A DNA stretch of 48,076 bases from Candidatus Heimdallarchaeota archaeon (GCA_027001645.1 JALTMP010000232.1:1-48076); one strand, 5' to 3'. Shown: positions 19,567-29,689, counted from the stretch's first letter. Program-made: numbers and translations. The notes: generated from the sequence alone by a model not told the origin.

Positions 19567-19634
19567 ACTTTATTTGAACTAAATCAGTACAAAATTGTTA
19601 TTTTTTGCAGACACAATGATAGTATACAAAAAAA

Positions 19635-19716
19635 TGAAAGCGCCAAAAAAAAGACAGGGGAAGAGAGAGAAAGGGAGAAGCGAGGGGGATAGGCAAAAAG
19701 GAGGTCTTTTGCCTAT
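19635..19716 (-). terminator. Terminator region of the nuo operon: hairpin plus pyrimidine-rich tract
   Basis: Perfect 10-bp stem ATAGGCAAAA/TTTTGCCTAT (19689-19698/19707-19716) adjacent to the nuoN stop, followed on the minus strand by a CT-rich tract ending in T runs. Confidence 0.65.
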
Positions 19717-21192
19717 TTACGCAATGAATTCTTTAGCCACTTGAGTGGCAAAGTCAACTATGCGTTCTGTGTAGAAAATCGCACCAAGAGAGAGTGCGAG
19801 GTTCGCTATAAGCAAAGCAACGAGCAGAACCAAAAATCGTGGTTGTTGTTGATATGAGCTATCTCCCTTTGGTTCGTAGAAGTACATGACATGGATTATT
19901 CGAGCATAGTAGAATAGCGAAGTGGCACTCATGACAATGCCAATAATGGCCAGATACATGTTTCCTGAATCAACGGCGGCATAGAATAGGAAGAATTTTC
20001 CAAAGAAACCAGCAAATGGCGGTACTCCTGCAAGTGAAAGAAGAGCGATGCTCATGAAGAATGCAACAAGCGGATCTCTTTTGCCCAATCCTTTGAAGTC
20101 ATCGAGCGTGTCGCCGCCCCTTGTGAGAACCACTATCAAGACTACAATAAATGCCGTTCCTTTCATGAAAACGTTGGCTAGGATATGGTAGAGAGCACCA
20201 ACGATCGCAAGCTCGGTTGAGCCATCAGCAAATGCTACCAGAGCGATGAGGATGTAACCAACATGGCCGATGCTTGAGTATGCCAAAATCCTAGTTACGC
20301 TTGTTTGTGGGAGAGCAGCTAGATTCCCGATGACCATTGTTAGCAGAGCTAGACCCGCCCAAATTGGAGCCCAGCCTGTCTTAATAGCGAGGAGAGCGAC
20401 GAGAAATAGCTTGAAGAGAAAGGCGAAGCCTCCCGCTTTGCTCCCAATAGCAAGAAAGTTCGTAACACTTAGTGGCGCACCTCTATAAACATCCGGCACC
20501 CACACATGGAATGGTACAGCAGCAATCTTGAAACTCACCCCTGCAACAAGCACGACCATTGTGAACAGACCAAAAGCATTAGGTGACGATCCCGTAGACA
20601 CGAGAGCGGCCGCAGCAGATGCATTCATCTGTAGTGTGTGGGTAGCACCATAATATAGACTCATTCCAAAGAGAATAATTCCAGATGAGAGTGCCCCTAG
20701 CAAGAAGTATTTTATTGCTGCTTCTGCAGCAGATCTTGATTTCTTTCTAAAACCGATCATTGCATAGGTTGAGATGCTAAGCACTTCGAACCCAATGTAA
20801 AGAGGGATCAAGTTGTTTGATGCTCCGATGACGAAGATGCCAATGTTTGCAAGCAGTAGCAAAGCATAGAATACTCCTAAGCTTAATTCAAGCTCCATGT
20901 CTTTCCAAGCAGCAAGTACGACAATTATGCTTGCGGCAATGCTGGTCAAAGCGAAGAACACGTAGTAGTTCCCAAAGTAAAACATTGAAGGATTACCGGG
21001 AAAGAGGCTAGGATCAGGATGATTCCACACAGAGAATGCGGCAAGTAACAGTGCGAGTAAGGTTACGCTGGGCAATGAGTGCTTTTTCTTTTTTTCGCTA
21101 AGCAACCAATCCATCAGTAATGATAGGATGCTACCTCCTATGAGGATGTAGATCGGCATGAATGACTTAATGACAATTTCATATTCTGACAT
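19717..21192 (-). CDS. nuoN: NADH-quinone oxidoreductase subunit N
   Basis: YIGFEVLSISTYAMIGF, VAAVPFHVWVPDVYRGAPLSVTNFLA, AYSSIGHVGYILIAL. Confidence 0.95.
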   Translation of the reverse strand: MSEYEIVIKSFMPIYILIGGSILSLLMDWLLSEKKKKHSLPSVTLLALLLAAFSVWNHPDPSLFPGNPSMFYFGNYYVFFALTSIAASIIVVLAAWKDMELELSLGVFYALLLLANIGIFVIGASNNLIPLYIGFEVLSISTYAMIGFRKKSRSAAEAAIKYFLLGALSSGIILFGMSLYYGATHTLQMNASAAAALVSTGSSPNAFGLFTMVVLVAGVSFKIAAVPFHVWVPDVYRGAPLSVTNFLAIGSKAGGFAFLFKLFLVALLAIKTGWAPIWAGLALLTMVIGNLAALPQTSVTRILAYSSIGHVGYILIALVAFADGSTELAIVGALYHILANVFMKGTAFIVVLIVVLTRGGDTLDDFKGLGKRDPLVAFFMSIALLSLAGVPPFAGFFGKFFLFYAAVDSGNMYLAIIGIVMSATSLFYYARIIHVMYFYEPKGDSSYQQQPRFLVLLVALLIANLALSLGAIFYTERIVDFATQVAKEFIA

Positions 21193-21335
21193 GAGTTTTA
21201 GACCTCCTTTTTGCGTTTTCCCTGTTCTTTTTGGTATTTACAGGAGAGGGATCGGCGTTGACCATGGCTAGAGTAAAGGCATGCATCACAAGATTATTTG
21301 TTGTAGTTGCCATGGCAATGCCTCTTTAACCGCCC

Positions 21336-22868
21336 CTAAATGGGAATAAGGGCCCTTGCAAATTCATCAGTTACTTTCAACACGATGAATGGGAACCAGC
21401 CAAGGGCTAGGATGAAGAACGCAAGGAACCACAATGGCATTAGCTCATACCAGTGACCATCATGTTCAACATCCAGATTTTCCGGCTGGCCAAAGACTAC
21501 TCTCTGAAGCATCCATAGATAATAGCCAGCAACTACGATAATGGAAAGCAAAGCTACTACTGTTATCCAGAAGTAGGTGTCTCCGTAGCCAAACATGTCG
21601 CTCTTGAAGAGTCCGGCAAACATAAGGAACTCAGCGACAAATCCGGCTAAACCGGGAAGACCAGCGCTTGCAAAGCCACTAAAGACCATCAACGTACTTG
21701 TGATCGGCATCTTGTTACCAAGACCCTTCAAGATCGTCATGTCTCTTGTGCCTGCGTTGTGCTGAATAACTCCGCTGATCAAGAAGAGAGCAGGACTAAT
21801 GACACCATGAGCAATCATCATGAAAATTGCAGCATTGATTCCTTCTGATGTATAGGATGCAACCCCGAGTGAGACAACACCCATATGTCCAATTGAAGAA
21901 TACGCGATTAGACGCTTCATGTCTTTCTGACTCAATGCTACAAAAGCGGTGTATGCCATTGAGATCATGCCGAGAAGGGCAAGGACTAACCGGACATGGC
22001 TTGAAGGATCAGTAAATACACTTGAGGGCAAAAGCCACACACCCAAGCGGATTAGACCGTATCCACCCATTTTAAGCAACAAGCCGGCCAAAACACTTGA
22101 GCCGGGACTTGGTGCTTCAACATGGGCATCGGGTAGCCATGTGTGGACGGGTACTTGTGGGAACTTAGTAATGAAGCCTATCGCCAGCAAGTAAAAAGCG
22201 AAGATTAGTCGGCCCACATCAGCATAGGTAGAAAGTTCGGTCTTCAATTGTGGCATGTAGAATGTTGCTCCTCCTTCGTTGTAGATGATAAAGATACCAA
22301 TAAGCATGAAGAGCGATGCCAAGTGCGTGTAAATGAAGAACTTGAATGCAGAATATTTACGTCTAGGTCCACCCCAGTAGGCAATAATAAAGAACATGGG
22401 TACCAATACCACTTCCCATGCAATGTAAAATAGGAAGAGATCAAGAGCAATGAATGTGCCCATGACTCCTGCCTCAAGGAGGAGCATGAGAGAGTAATAT
22501 AGTGGTTCCCTTTCCTTGATGTAGAACGAGCTGATCATGCTTGCAAAGAACACGACCGTTGTTAGTGCGATCAAAGGAAGAGATAGGCCATCAACGCCAA
22601 GCGCATAATAGATCTTAATTTTCCCGACCACGATCCAGTCCGTCTTTTCTAGAAAAACGAACCCATCGCCTGTGACGTACTTGTCTCCAAATCGATCTTT
22701 GGAAGTGTAGAGCAACCACAACACGAATGAATAGATCATTTCAACAAATGTGATGAATGTGGCGCTCCATTTCGCCCAGCCTACCTTGTTCTTGCTGAGC
22801 ATGTATGTTAAGGGACTCGCTATAAGCGGGAGCCATAAGAGTATTGAAAGATACCAATAGAATACCAT
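21336..22868 (-). CDS. nuoM: NADH-quinone oxidoreductase subunit M
   Basis: YALGVDGLSLPLIALTT, YIAWEVVLVPMFFIIAYWGG, PVHTWLPDAHVEAPSPGSSVLAGLLLKMGGYGLIR. Confidence 0.96.
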   Translation of the reverse strand: MVFYWYLSILLWLPLIASPLTYMLSKNKVGWAKWSATFITFVEMIYSFVLWLLYTSKDRFGDKYVTGDGFVFLEKTDWIVVGKIKIYYALGVDGLSLPLIALTTVVFFASMISSFYIKEREPLYYSLMLLLEAGVMGTFIALDLFLFYIAWEVVLVPMFFIIAYWGGPRRKYSAFKFFIYTHLASLFMLIGIFIIYNEGGATFYMPQLKTELSTYADVGRLIFAFYLLAIGFITKFPQVPVHTWLPDAHVEAPSPGSSVLAGLLLKMGGYGLIRLGVWLLPSSVFTDPSSHVRLVLALLGMISMAYTAFVALSQKDMKRLIAYSSIGHMGVVSLGVASYTSEGINAAIFMMIAHGVISPALFLISGVIQHNAGTRDMTILKGLGNKMPITSTLMVFSGFASAGLPGLAGFVAEFLMFAGLFKSDMFGYGDTYFWITVVALLSIIVVAGYYLWMLQRVVFGQPENLDVEHDGHWYELMPLWFLAFFILALGWFPFIVLKVTDEFARALIPI

Positions 22869-22889
22869 TCTCGCTTCACCTTTCTCCTA

Positions 22890-25001
22890 TTATTTGAATA
22901 AAACTAAGAAATTGACATATGTCAGGAACAAGACTAGTGTTGCAGCAAAGATTGTAGCATAGTTACTGACAAGCCCCGTTTGGAGCTTTCGGAATTGACG
23001 CCCAAAGTATAGGAATATTTGCCAAACGCCATTAACGATTCCGTCGATGAATCCTTGGTCAAAGACGTCAGAGATTTTGGCCAATTGTAGAGAACCTTTG
23101 ACAATCCACGTGTCGATGATTGTTCGGTCAATGATTTTGAGATCAATGTTTTGCAAAATGTTAGCTATCCACATGACAGGAACATTCGCAATCCAGTAAA
23201 GTACGTGATCGATGCGGTATCGTTTGGCGACGAATTCATTGGCAAACCAATTTATGGCGGCTACGTTGTAGAGCGAAACTCGGAGTTCGGGTTTCCAGTG
23301 ATAAAGTACTAGTCCTACAAAAATGCCCAAGAGCACGATGATTGCACTTGATCCGGCAACCGCATAATTGATGGCCTCGGGCTTGATTTCGGGTTCTAGG
23401 ATTTCATTGAGCCAATGTTCGAAATTGAACACTGGGATGAACAGAATGCTTTCGATAACAACAAGCACTCCCAAGATGATGGAGGGCGTAGTGAGGAAGA
23501 ATCCTCCGTCATGAGCTTTCTCTACGTGTTCCTTATGTTCTGGATCTGGAGTTCTGAAGAATACTACGTAAATGAAACGGGTTGAATAGAGTGCAGTGAT
23601 GAATGCTGTTAATGCACCCATGTAATAAACGATCAAATGGCCAGGAACCTCGCTTTCATATGCTGCGAGGAGTACCGCGTCTTTCGACCAGAAACCACTG
23701 AAGCCAGGGAAGCCAGCAAGAGCTGTAGCCCCTATAAGCATGGGCCAAAACGTTTTTGGAATCTTCTTGCGAAGGCCACCCATTTCCCAGATGTTATTTG
23801 TGTGAACTGCATGAATAACAGCTCCAGCTGTTAAGAAGAGCAGAGCTTTGAACGTTGCATGGCTTAATAAGTGGTACATGGCTGCGGTTTTGCCACCAGT
23901 TCCAAGTGCAATAGCCATATACCCAATCTGGGATACTGTGGAGTATGCTAATATCCTCTTAATTTCATTCTCAACAAGAGCTTGCAACCCTGCAAGAAGG
24001 GCCGTTATTGCTCCAATCCACGCAAATACGATTAGTGCCCATTCTGCTCCCGCAAATATATTATGACCATCTTTAGCTTCGTAATAGATAAAGAACACTC
24101 GGGCGACCATGTAAATTCCAGCTTTGACCATGGTTGAGGAGTGAAGAATCGCAGAAACGGGGGTTGGGCCTTCCATGGCATCGGCAAGCCATGTGTACAG
24201 TGGAAACTGAGCCGATTTGCCAATGACTCCTCCAAAAATAAGAACCGCAACAATTGCGATTTGCTGATCAGAGAGTGCTTCCAGCTTAGCAGGGAGTTCT
24301 ACAAAGTCAAGAGTTCGTGTGTACTTGTAGAGCATTAAGAAACCAGCTAAGAGAGTAATGTCTCCTATTTTATTATAGAGGAATGCTTTCTTCGCTGCAT
24401 GAGCTGCTGCTGGCTTGTAAAACCAAAAACCAATGAGCAGGTATGAACTCAGTCCAACTAATTCCCAAAAGATAAAGAGTTCAAGAAAACTAGTGCTGAA
24501 GACAAGAGTCAGCATTACTCCCGTGAAGAAATTGAAAGTGGCAAAGAATCGAGCATATCCTGCATCACCATGCATATACTCCCTTGCATAAATGTGAATA
24601 AGCAATGCAAGAGTTGTTACAATAAGACCCATGTAAACGCTGAGGGGATCTATGAGTAACCCAAAGGGAATATCAGGAGTACCCCCCTCCTTAAAACCAA
24701 AGAATCCAAATTGTGATTGAAGTGGTTCGTGTTCTTCTCCAGGCAGATAATTAATAGCCACCAAGACCATGGAGACCCAGCTAACAAAGATAGAGAGGAT
24801 GCCAAGAGTGGAAATTACATTTTCAAACTTGGTGTAGTGAACGCCCCCATGCTCCTCGTGTTGCTCGTGTTTTTCTGAGCCGTGAGCCTCATGCTTATTT
24901 CCTCGAGTGTAATGAAGAAATGCTAGAAGCGAAATGATGATTGCTCCAATAAAGGGGGAAATGAGTACTGCTTTTCCGAATAATAATACTTCGCTGCTCA
25001 T
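22890..25001 (-). CDS. nuoL: NADH-quinone oxidoreductase subunit L
   Basis: FWELVGLSSYLLIGFWF, AQFPLYTWLADAMEGPTPVSAILHSSTMVKAGIYM, LAYSTVSQIGYM. Confidence 0.97.
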   Translation of the reverse strand: MSSEVLLFGKAVLISPFIGAIIISLLAFLHYTRGNKHEAHGSEKHEQHEEHGGVHYTKFENVISTLGILSIFVSWVSMVLVAINYLPGEEHEPLQSQFGFFGFKEGGTPDIPFGLLIDPLSVYMGLIVTTLALLIHIYAREYMHGDAGYARFFATFNFFTGVMLTLVFSTSFLELFIFWELVGLSSYLLIGFWFYKPAAAHAAKKAFLYNKIGDITLLAGFLMLYKYTRTLDFVELPAKLEALSDQQIAIVAVLIFGGVIGKSAQFPLYTWLADAMEGPTPVSAILHSSTMVKAGIYMVARVFFIYYEAKDGHNIFAGAEWALIVFAWIGAITALLAGLQALVENEIKRILAYSTVSQIGYMAIALGTGGKTAAMYHLLSHATFKALLFLTAGAVIHAVHTNNIWEMGGLRKKIPKTFWPMLIGATALAGFPGFSGFWSKDAVLLAAYESEVPGHLIVYYMGALTAFITALYSTRFIYVVFFRTPDPEHKEHVEKAHDGGFFLTTPSIILGVLVVIESILFIPVFNFEHWLNEILEPEIKPEAINYAVAGSSAIIVLLGIFVGLVLYHWKPELRVSLYNVAAINWFANEFVAKRYRIDHVLYWIANVPVMWIANILQNIDLKIIDRTIIDTWIVKGSLQLAKISDVFDQGFIDGIVNGVWQIFLYFGRQFRKLQTGLVSNYATIFAATLVLFLTYVNFLVLFK

Positions 25002-25004
25002 TTT

Positions 25005-25319
25005 TTACACCTCACGAAGGGTGAATAGATGTCCGACATCTATTTCTCCATAGTTACGGAACACGTTGATGAAGATTGCAAGTCCAATCGCTGCTTCCCC
25101 AGCTGCTACTGCAATTATGAATAAGGCGAAGATCCAGCCAGAAATATCTCCAGCAGGGTTATAGCTCGCGAAGGCTACAAAATTGATGTTTGCCGCATTA
25201 ATGATTAGCTCTACGGCGATCAAAATTCGAACCGCATTTCTCTGAGTGATCACACCGAAGACGCCAATACTGAATAGTGCAGAACTAAGAATTAAGAAAT
25301 ACTCAATTGGTAAAGCCAT
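25005..25319 (-). CDS. nuoK: NADH-quinone oxidoreductase subunit K
   Basis: MALPIEYFLILSSALFSIGVFGVITQRNAVRILIAVELIINAANINFVAF...AAGEAAIGLAIF; start placed at the internal Met just after the nuoJ stop. Confidence 0.95.
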   Translation of the reverse strand: MALPIEYFLILSSALFSIGVFGVITQRNAVRILIAVELIINAANINFVAFASYNPAGDISGWIFALFIIAVAAGEAAIGLAIFINVFRNYGEIDVGHLFTLREV

Positions 25320-25320
25320 T

Positions 25321-25845
25321 TTACAATTCCTCCTCTCTAATGGCAATCTTGATTGACCCTAGCATTGCGGAGAGCAACAAAATGCCAAGTATTGGTAACA
25401 CATAGTTATAATTTGTGAATAACGAAGTAGCAAGCGTCTGAGTTAAGTCTTGTGTTTCATTTAGTACAACCAATTCATTGCCTGTTAATTCATATCCTCC
25501 AAATACGTCTAACATCAACACGGTTAATGTGAAGAACAAGAGTAATGCAATGAGGATTTGCACCAGATTATTCCAAATGAATTCTTTATCCATTTGGAAC
25601 TCTTCGTGTCCGGTTAACAGCACGGAGAATAGGAATAACACAACAATGCCTCCACCATATACAATGAGCTGAATGGCAAAAACGTATTCAGATCCTAGGA
25701 AGAGATAGGCAAAAGCAACCCCCCATAAAGTTAGCAAGAGATAAGCAGCAGCCTTCATAACTTTATCAGTGCGAAGAGCGCCAAATGCCATGAACAAAGT
25801 AAAAATGATAATCACGATCATATTAAGTTCCAAAAACCAACCCAT
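25321..25845 (-). CDS. nuoJ: NADH-quinone oxidoreductase subunit J
   Basis: LLLTLWGVAFAYLFLGSEYVFAIQLIVYGGGIVVLFLFSVLLTG. Confidence 0.94.
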   Translation of the reverse strand: MGWFLELNMIVIIIFTLFMAFGALRTDKVMKAAAYLLLTLWGVAFAYLFLGSEYVFAIQLIVYGGGIVVLFLFSVLLTGHEEFQMDKEFIWNNLVQILIALLLFFTLTVLMLDVFGGYELTGNELVVLNETQDLTQTLATSLFTNYNYVLPILGILLLSAMLGSIKIAIREEEL

Positions 25846-25858
25846 TTTTCATCAACCC

Positions 25859-26992
25859 CTAAGCAACATACAATCCGGCGTAAGCGCCAACGATAGCGAG
25901 GGAGAGTAATGATAGTGGCAACAAAGTTTTCCATCCCCATTCAATGAATTGGTCGATTCTAAAACGGGGGAACGTCGTACGAACCCAAGTGACAAAGAAC
26001 ACGCCAATGTAAATCTTGATGTTGATAGCGATGAATTGTGCCAAGCGATCATCTCGAAGATCTGCCAGCCAGCCAGGCATCCCTTTGAATGGGAAGATAA
26101 CATCCCAGCCGCCTAAGAATAATACAACGACCAGAATGATGTTCACGAACATGTGGCTATATTCAACAAGCAGAATAATCCCATACCTCCAGCCACTGAA
26201 CTCTGTTCTCGGCCCCATGACAAGCTCAGCTTCCGCTTCAGGAATGTCAAAAGGAATACGTTCGGTTTCAGCCAAGCTTGCAAAGAGAAAGATTACAAAA
26301 GCCATGAGGAGACCGGGAAAAGCCCGATAAACATACCAGCCATTCTGATATTGGTCCTCAACGATCGCTTGCAAATTGAATGACTGAGCATAAATGATAA
26401 CCCCAAGAACGCTAATCATCATGGGAATTTCATAAGCCACAAGTTGAGCAGCCGCTCGGAAGCCTCCGATCAGTGAATACTTGCTATTGCTTGCCCAGCC
26501 ACCAAGTAGCATTGCTGGTGGAAATACGGAGAATACAGCAAAAATATACAGCAGACCAATGCTCATGTTAGTGCCTGCAAGATCTCGTGCCCATGGCAAG
26601 GGACCGAACGACATAATGGTAGAGGCACCCATAAGATAAATTGAAAGGTTGAATCCGAAGCGATCTGCAGTCATGGGCATTGTATCTTCCTTAAACAACA
26701 ATTTCACAATATCAGCAATCAGTTGTAATAACCCAAATTTCCCAACATAAACAGGGCCTCTACGACCCATCATTCGTGCCATGACTTTTCTCTCGATCCA
26801 CGGAGCAAGAAGTAGATTAAGGAGTACATATGTTCCCAATGCCGCTGAGAGCAAGGAAACAACAATTGCTCTTTCAGCGTTTTCCCCTTGCAATTCAACA
26901 TAAGGTAAACGGTTTAGCAAGGTCAATAGCCACTGCGGGATGTCTCTGATGCCTTCCACTATTTTATCGATCAAAGAAAGGAGGCTGCTCAT
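25859..26992 (-). CDS. nuoH: NADH-quinone oxidoreductase subunit H
   Basis: ERKVMARMMGRRGPVYVGKFGLLQLIADIVKLLFKED, RIPFDIPEAEAELVMGPRTEFSGWRYG. Confidence 0.96.
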   Translation of the reverse strand: MSSLLSLIDKIVEGIRDIPQWLLTLLNRLPYVELQGENAERAIVVSLLSAALGTYVLLNLLLAPWIERKVMARMMGRRGPVYVGKFGLLQLIADIVKLLFKEDTMPMTADRFGFNLSIYLMGASTIMSFGPLPWARDLAGTNMSIGLLYIFAVFSVFPPAMLLGGWASNSKYSLIGGFRAAAQLVAYEIPMMISVLGVIIYAQSFNLQAIVEDQYQNGWYVYRAFPGLLMAFVIFLFASLAETERIPFDIPEAEAELVMGPRTEFSGWRYGIILLVEYSHMFVNIILVVVLFLGGWDVIFPFKGMPGWLADLRDDRLAQFIAINIKIYIGVFFVTWVRTTFPRFRIDQFIEWGWKTLLPLSLLSLAIVGAYAGLYVA

Positions 26993-27225
26993 CTTCTCAC
27001 CTTCGAAGAGCGATAAAAAGGGATTTTTTTTAAGACTATCCGTCAGTCATTAGCTAGCCGATGTATAATTTCATCTTTGAAGGATATGTTTTCGATTTGA
27101 GAACGAGAACAAGAGGACTCATTCTTTTGAAGTTAGAAATGCTTTACTTCGGCCTTTGATGGACCTATTATGAAATATGTTCAATAATTAAAAAACAGTG
27201 AATGCAAAAATATTTCCGAAGGACC

Positions 27226-28230
27226 TTATTGAGAAACAATTTGGTTTGAAAGTGTGTCCAGTTCTATAACATCAAGGAGTTGATATAGGTGTGCTTTGGG
27301 TAATGAGTCAGGGTAGAGATCTAAGATATTTCGAGCTTTTTGAAGGTAGTCGGCTGCAAGATCGATTACTGCTTGAACACCTCCAGAAGAAATGAGAATG
27401 TCCCGTATTAGGTCCACATCGTAATCAGCGTTTTTGAGATAGTATTGCTTTAGGATCTCTTTTTCGGAAGAAGAGGATCTCTCAAGAGCTTCAAGGAAAA
27501 TAATGGTCTGTAGACGATTCAGAATGTCCGATTCTCCGCCTTTGCCAATCTTTTCAACATCGTTCAATATTGCTAAGGCATCATCTCTTAACTGATAGGC
27601 AATTCCATATGCCTCGCCGAACCTTCGCATGTTTTCCACATGTTCCTCTGGAACGTTGGCTAGTAAGGCAGCGCTCTTTGTCGCGGCTCGGAAGAGTGAT
27701 GCAGTTTTTAAGTAAAGGATTTCCATGCTTTGTTTCTTGCCTATGACGTAATTGGATCTTAGGTTACGAGATAGATAAACCGAATAGGATAGCTCTCCAC
27801 CCATCTTCGATATCTCCTGAATCACGGCAATGTTCCCAGTTCGTGAGGAAAGTTCAAGAACAAAGGCAGAAAGTGCATATGAAACAGACAGGGCTGCAAA
27901 AGTTCCGTGTTTGACGTAAAAGGCAGCATCTCCACGTCTTCTGATGTCCCTGTCAAAGACATCATCAATAATCAGACTCGCGTTATGCGTGATTTCAATT
28001 GCAGCCGCAAGAGGGTACACGAGATCCAGCTTTGTTTCGTCCGCAAACAAGAGGTAAGTATTTGCACATAAGAGAGGGCGAAGCTTCTTACCCTTGTTTT
28101 CAAAATAGGGTCTAATTAAACGGCGGAAAGGAGTGTCAGCGCCATATTTTTCGTCTAGAATTAAGTTGATTTTTTCGACTATTTTTTGTCGCATCGACTG
28201 TAAAGATGCCATCACCGCGGTCACGCTCAA
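27226..28230 (-). CDS. Polyprenyl (geranylgeranyl-type) diphosphate synthase
   Basis: GKKLRPLLC, ITHNASLIIDDVFDRDIRRRG, YQLRDDALAI. Confidence 0.92.
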   Translation of the reverse strand: MSVTAVMASLQSMRQKIVEKINLILDEKYGADTPFRRLIRPYFENKGKKLRPLLCANTYLLFADETKLDLVYPLAAAIEITHNASLIIDDVFDRDIRRRGDAAFYVKHGTFAALSVSYALSAFVLELSSRTGNIAVIQEISKMGGELSYSVYLSRNLRSNYVIGKKQSMEILYLKTASLFRAATKSAALLANVPEEHVENMRRFGEAYGIAYQLRDDALAILNDVEKIGKGGESDILNRLQTIIFLEALERSSSSEKEILKQYYLKNADYDVDLIRDILISSGGVQAVIDLAADYLQKARNILDLYPDSLPKAHLYQLLDVIELDTLSNQIVSQ

Positions 28231-28363
28231 TCAATCCTCATATTACATGCTGATATAAATCTGCAGAGTTTATATTGTTGTTCTAGCGACCTAATTAAAA
28301 TCTTATAGTGTAGACACCGCGAAAATGTATAACAACTCTCCAAGATTCGTCTGATTGAACAGA

Positions 28364-29539
28364 TCACACCTGAGGAGTCTCTAAAGATAGGACAATTTCT
28401 TTCGCTTGTTCTCGCAAGTTTTCTTTCTTTTCAAGATGGTCGCGCCGATAATCCTCGATTCTAACGATTAATTGCTTCTTACATGGCCCACAGAGCAATT
28501 CTCCAGATCTGCACTGTTGTTCGCGTTCCACTAGTGAATTATCATCCTCTTCGAACATGAACTTGAAAAGATCAAAGACTCTACAAATCTCGGGACGGCC
28601 ACCAAGTCGTCTTTGCTCTTCAGCAGTATCTCGTCCCCCAGTAAACGCATTGCGTATCTTATAGGAGATCTCTTTCATCTCTTCATGCAAATAGAAAGAG
28701 GAAAGTGGGTTGCGCTTTGACATCTTGTCGCTACCATCTATGCCACCAATCAAGCGGTGGTAAGTAAAGCTAGGTAAGGTAAACCGTTTTTTGAAAAATC
28801 CCCGTCTAACAATATCACGGGATAGACGAGCGTGAGGGGCTTGATCAGCACCCACGGGAGTAATTGTTGGCATTGGGCCTTCCATAATTTGTGGAAGTAA
28901 GATATCGGCGACTTGAATAAGAGCAGCATTATAATACCCCAGCCGAGGTTTTTCGCCATAAACACCTCTCAACTCGTTCATGGTGACATGTGCGGAAAAG
29001 ATAAGACCATAGTGCTTAACCAGATCTTCGGAAGACTGCTTGTAAATATAGGCATTTTTCAAATCTAGGCCCAGTGCTAGGAGGTCAGCAACATTATCAA
29101 TTGCAGTATCTACAGCATCGTTAAGTGAGAGGTTATTGACAACGTAACTTTCATAGTCTGCAATGCAAAAATAGACCTTTCCGCCGAGACGTTGAAAATG
29201 GACGACTTCCATCGCCGTCATTAGACTGCCAACATGGTAGGGGTTTGAGGGCTTAATGCCTGTCATTACCGCAAATTTATCAGCGTTAATAATTGCTTCA
29301 ATTACCGGTTCCATACCGGTATGACCAAAGATTATTCCTCGGGTCATGAGAAAATGTCGTTTCTCCGGTGGGAGTTTATGAATTAGAGGAGAAAAATCTT
29401 GGATTCCAAATTCTCTCATTAGTTTTTGATAACTCTCTACGATGCCGGTGCCGAGAGCGTCTACTACAGGAGATGCGCGTTGTTCTGTCTCATTTTCATC
29501 CTTCGGCATTTGTTCTGAGTCTTGGTTCTCTTTCACCAC
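28364..29539 (-). CDS. trpS: Tryptophanyl-tRNA synthetase
   Basis: MTGIKPSNPYHVGSL, VGADQAPHARLSRDI, DKMSKR, AFTGGRDTAEEQRRLGG, CRSGELLCGPCK. Confidence 0.92.
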   Translation of the reverse strand: MVKENQDSEQMPKDENETEQRASPVVDALGTGIVESYQKLMREFGIQDFSPLIHKLPPEKRHFLMTRGIIFGHTGMEPVIEAIINADKFAVMTGIKPSNPYHVGSLMTAMEVVHFQRLGGKVYFCIADYESYVVNNLSLNDAVDTAIDNVADLLALGLDLKNAYIYKQSSEDLVKHYGLIFSAHVTMNELRGVYGEKPRLGYYNAALIQVADILLPQIMEGPMPTITPVGADQAPHARLSRDIVRRGFFKKRFTLPSFTYHRLIGGIDGSDKMSKRNPLSSFYLHEEMKEISYKIRNAFTGGRDTAEEQRRLGGRPEICRVFDLFKFMFEEDDNSLVEREQQCRSGELLCGPCKKQLIVRIEDYRRDHLEKKENLREQAKEIVLSLETPQV

Positions 29540-29689
29540 GATTATTCACCTGGTCCTACTAGCTAGTTTTAAGATCCTTGTCAATGGAATCTACTCAACA
29601 ATTAATAAGTCATAAGAATGAAAACCAATCTTTGGGTTCAAAGAACTCAAACGTGGAAAGATTATAATTCGAGAGTACAAAACATGACA

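Noticed and set aside
28252-28275. ATATAAA-tctgcagag-TTTATAT inverted repeat upstream of the polyprenyl synthase
   Set aside because: Most simply explained as a TATA element and its symmetric AT-rich surroundings; not strong enough to call an operator.
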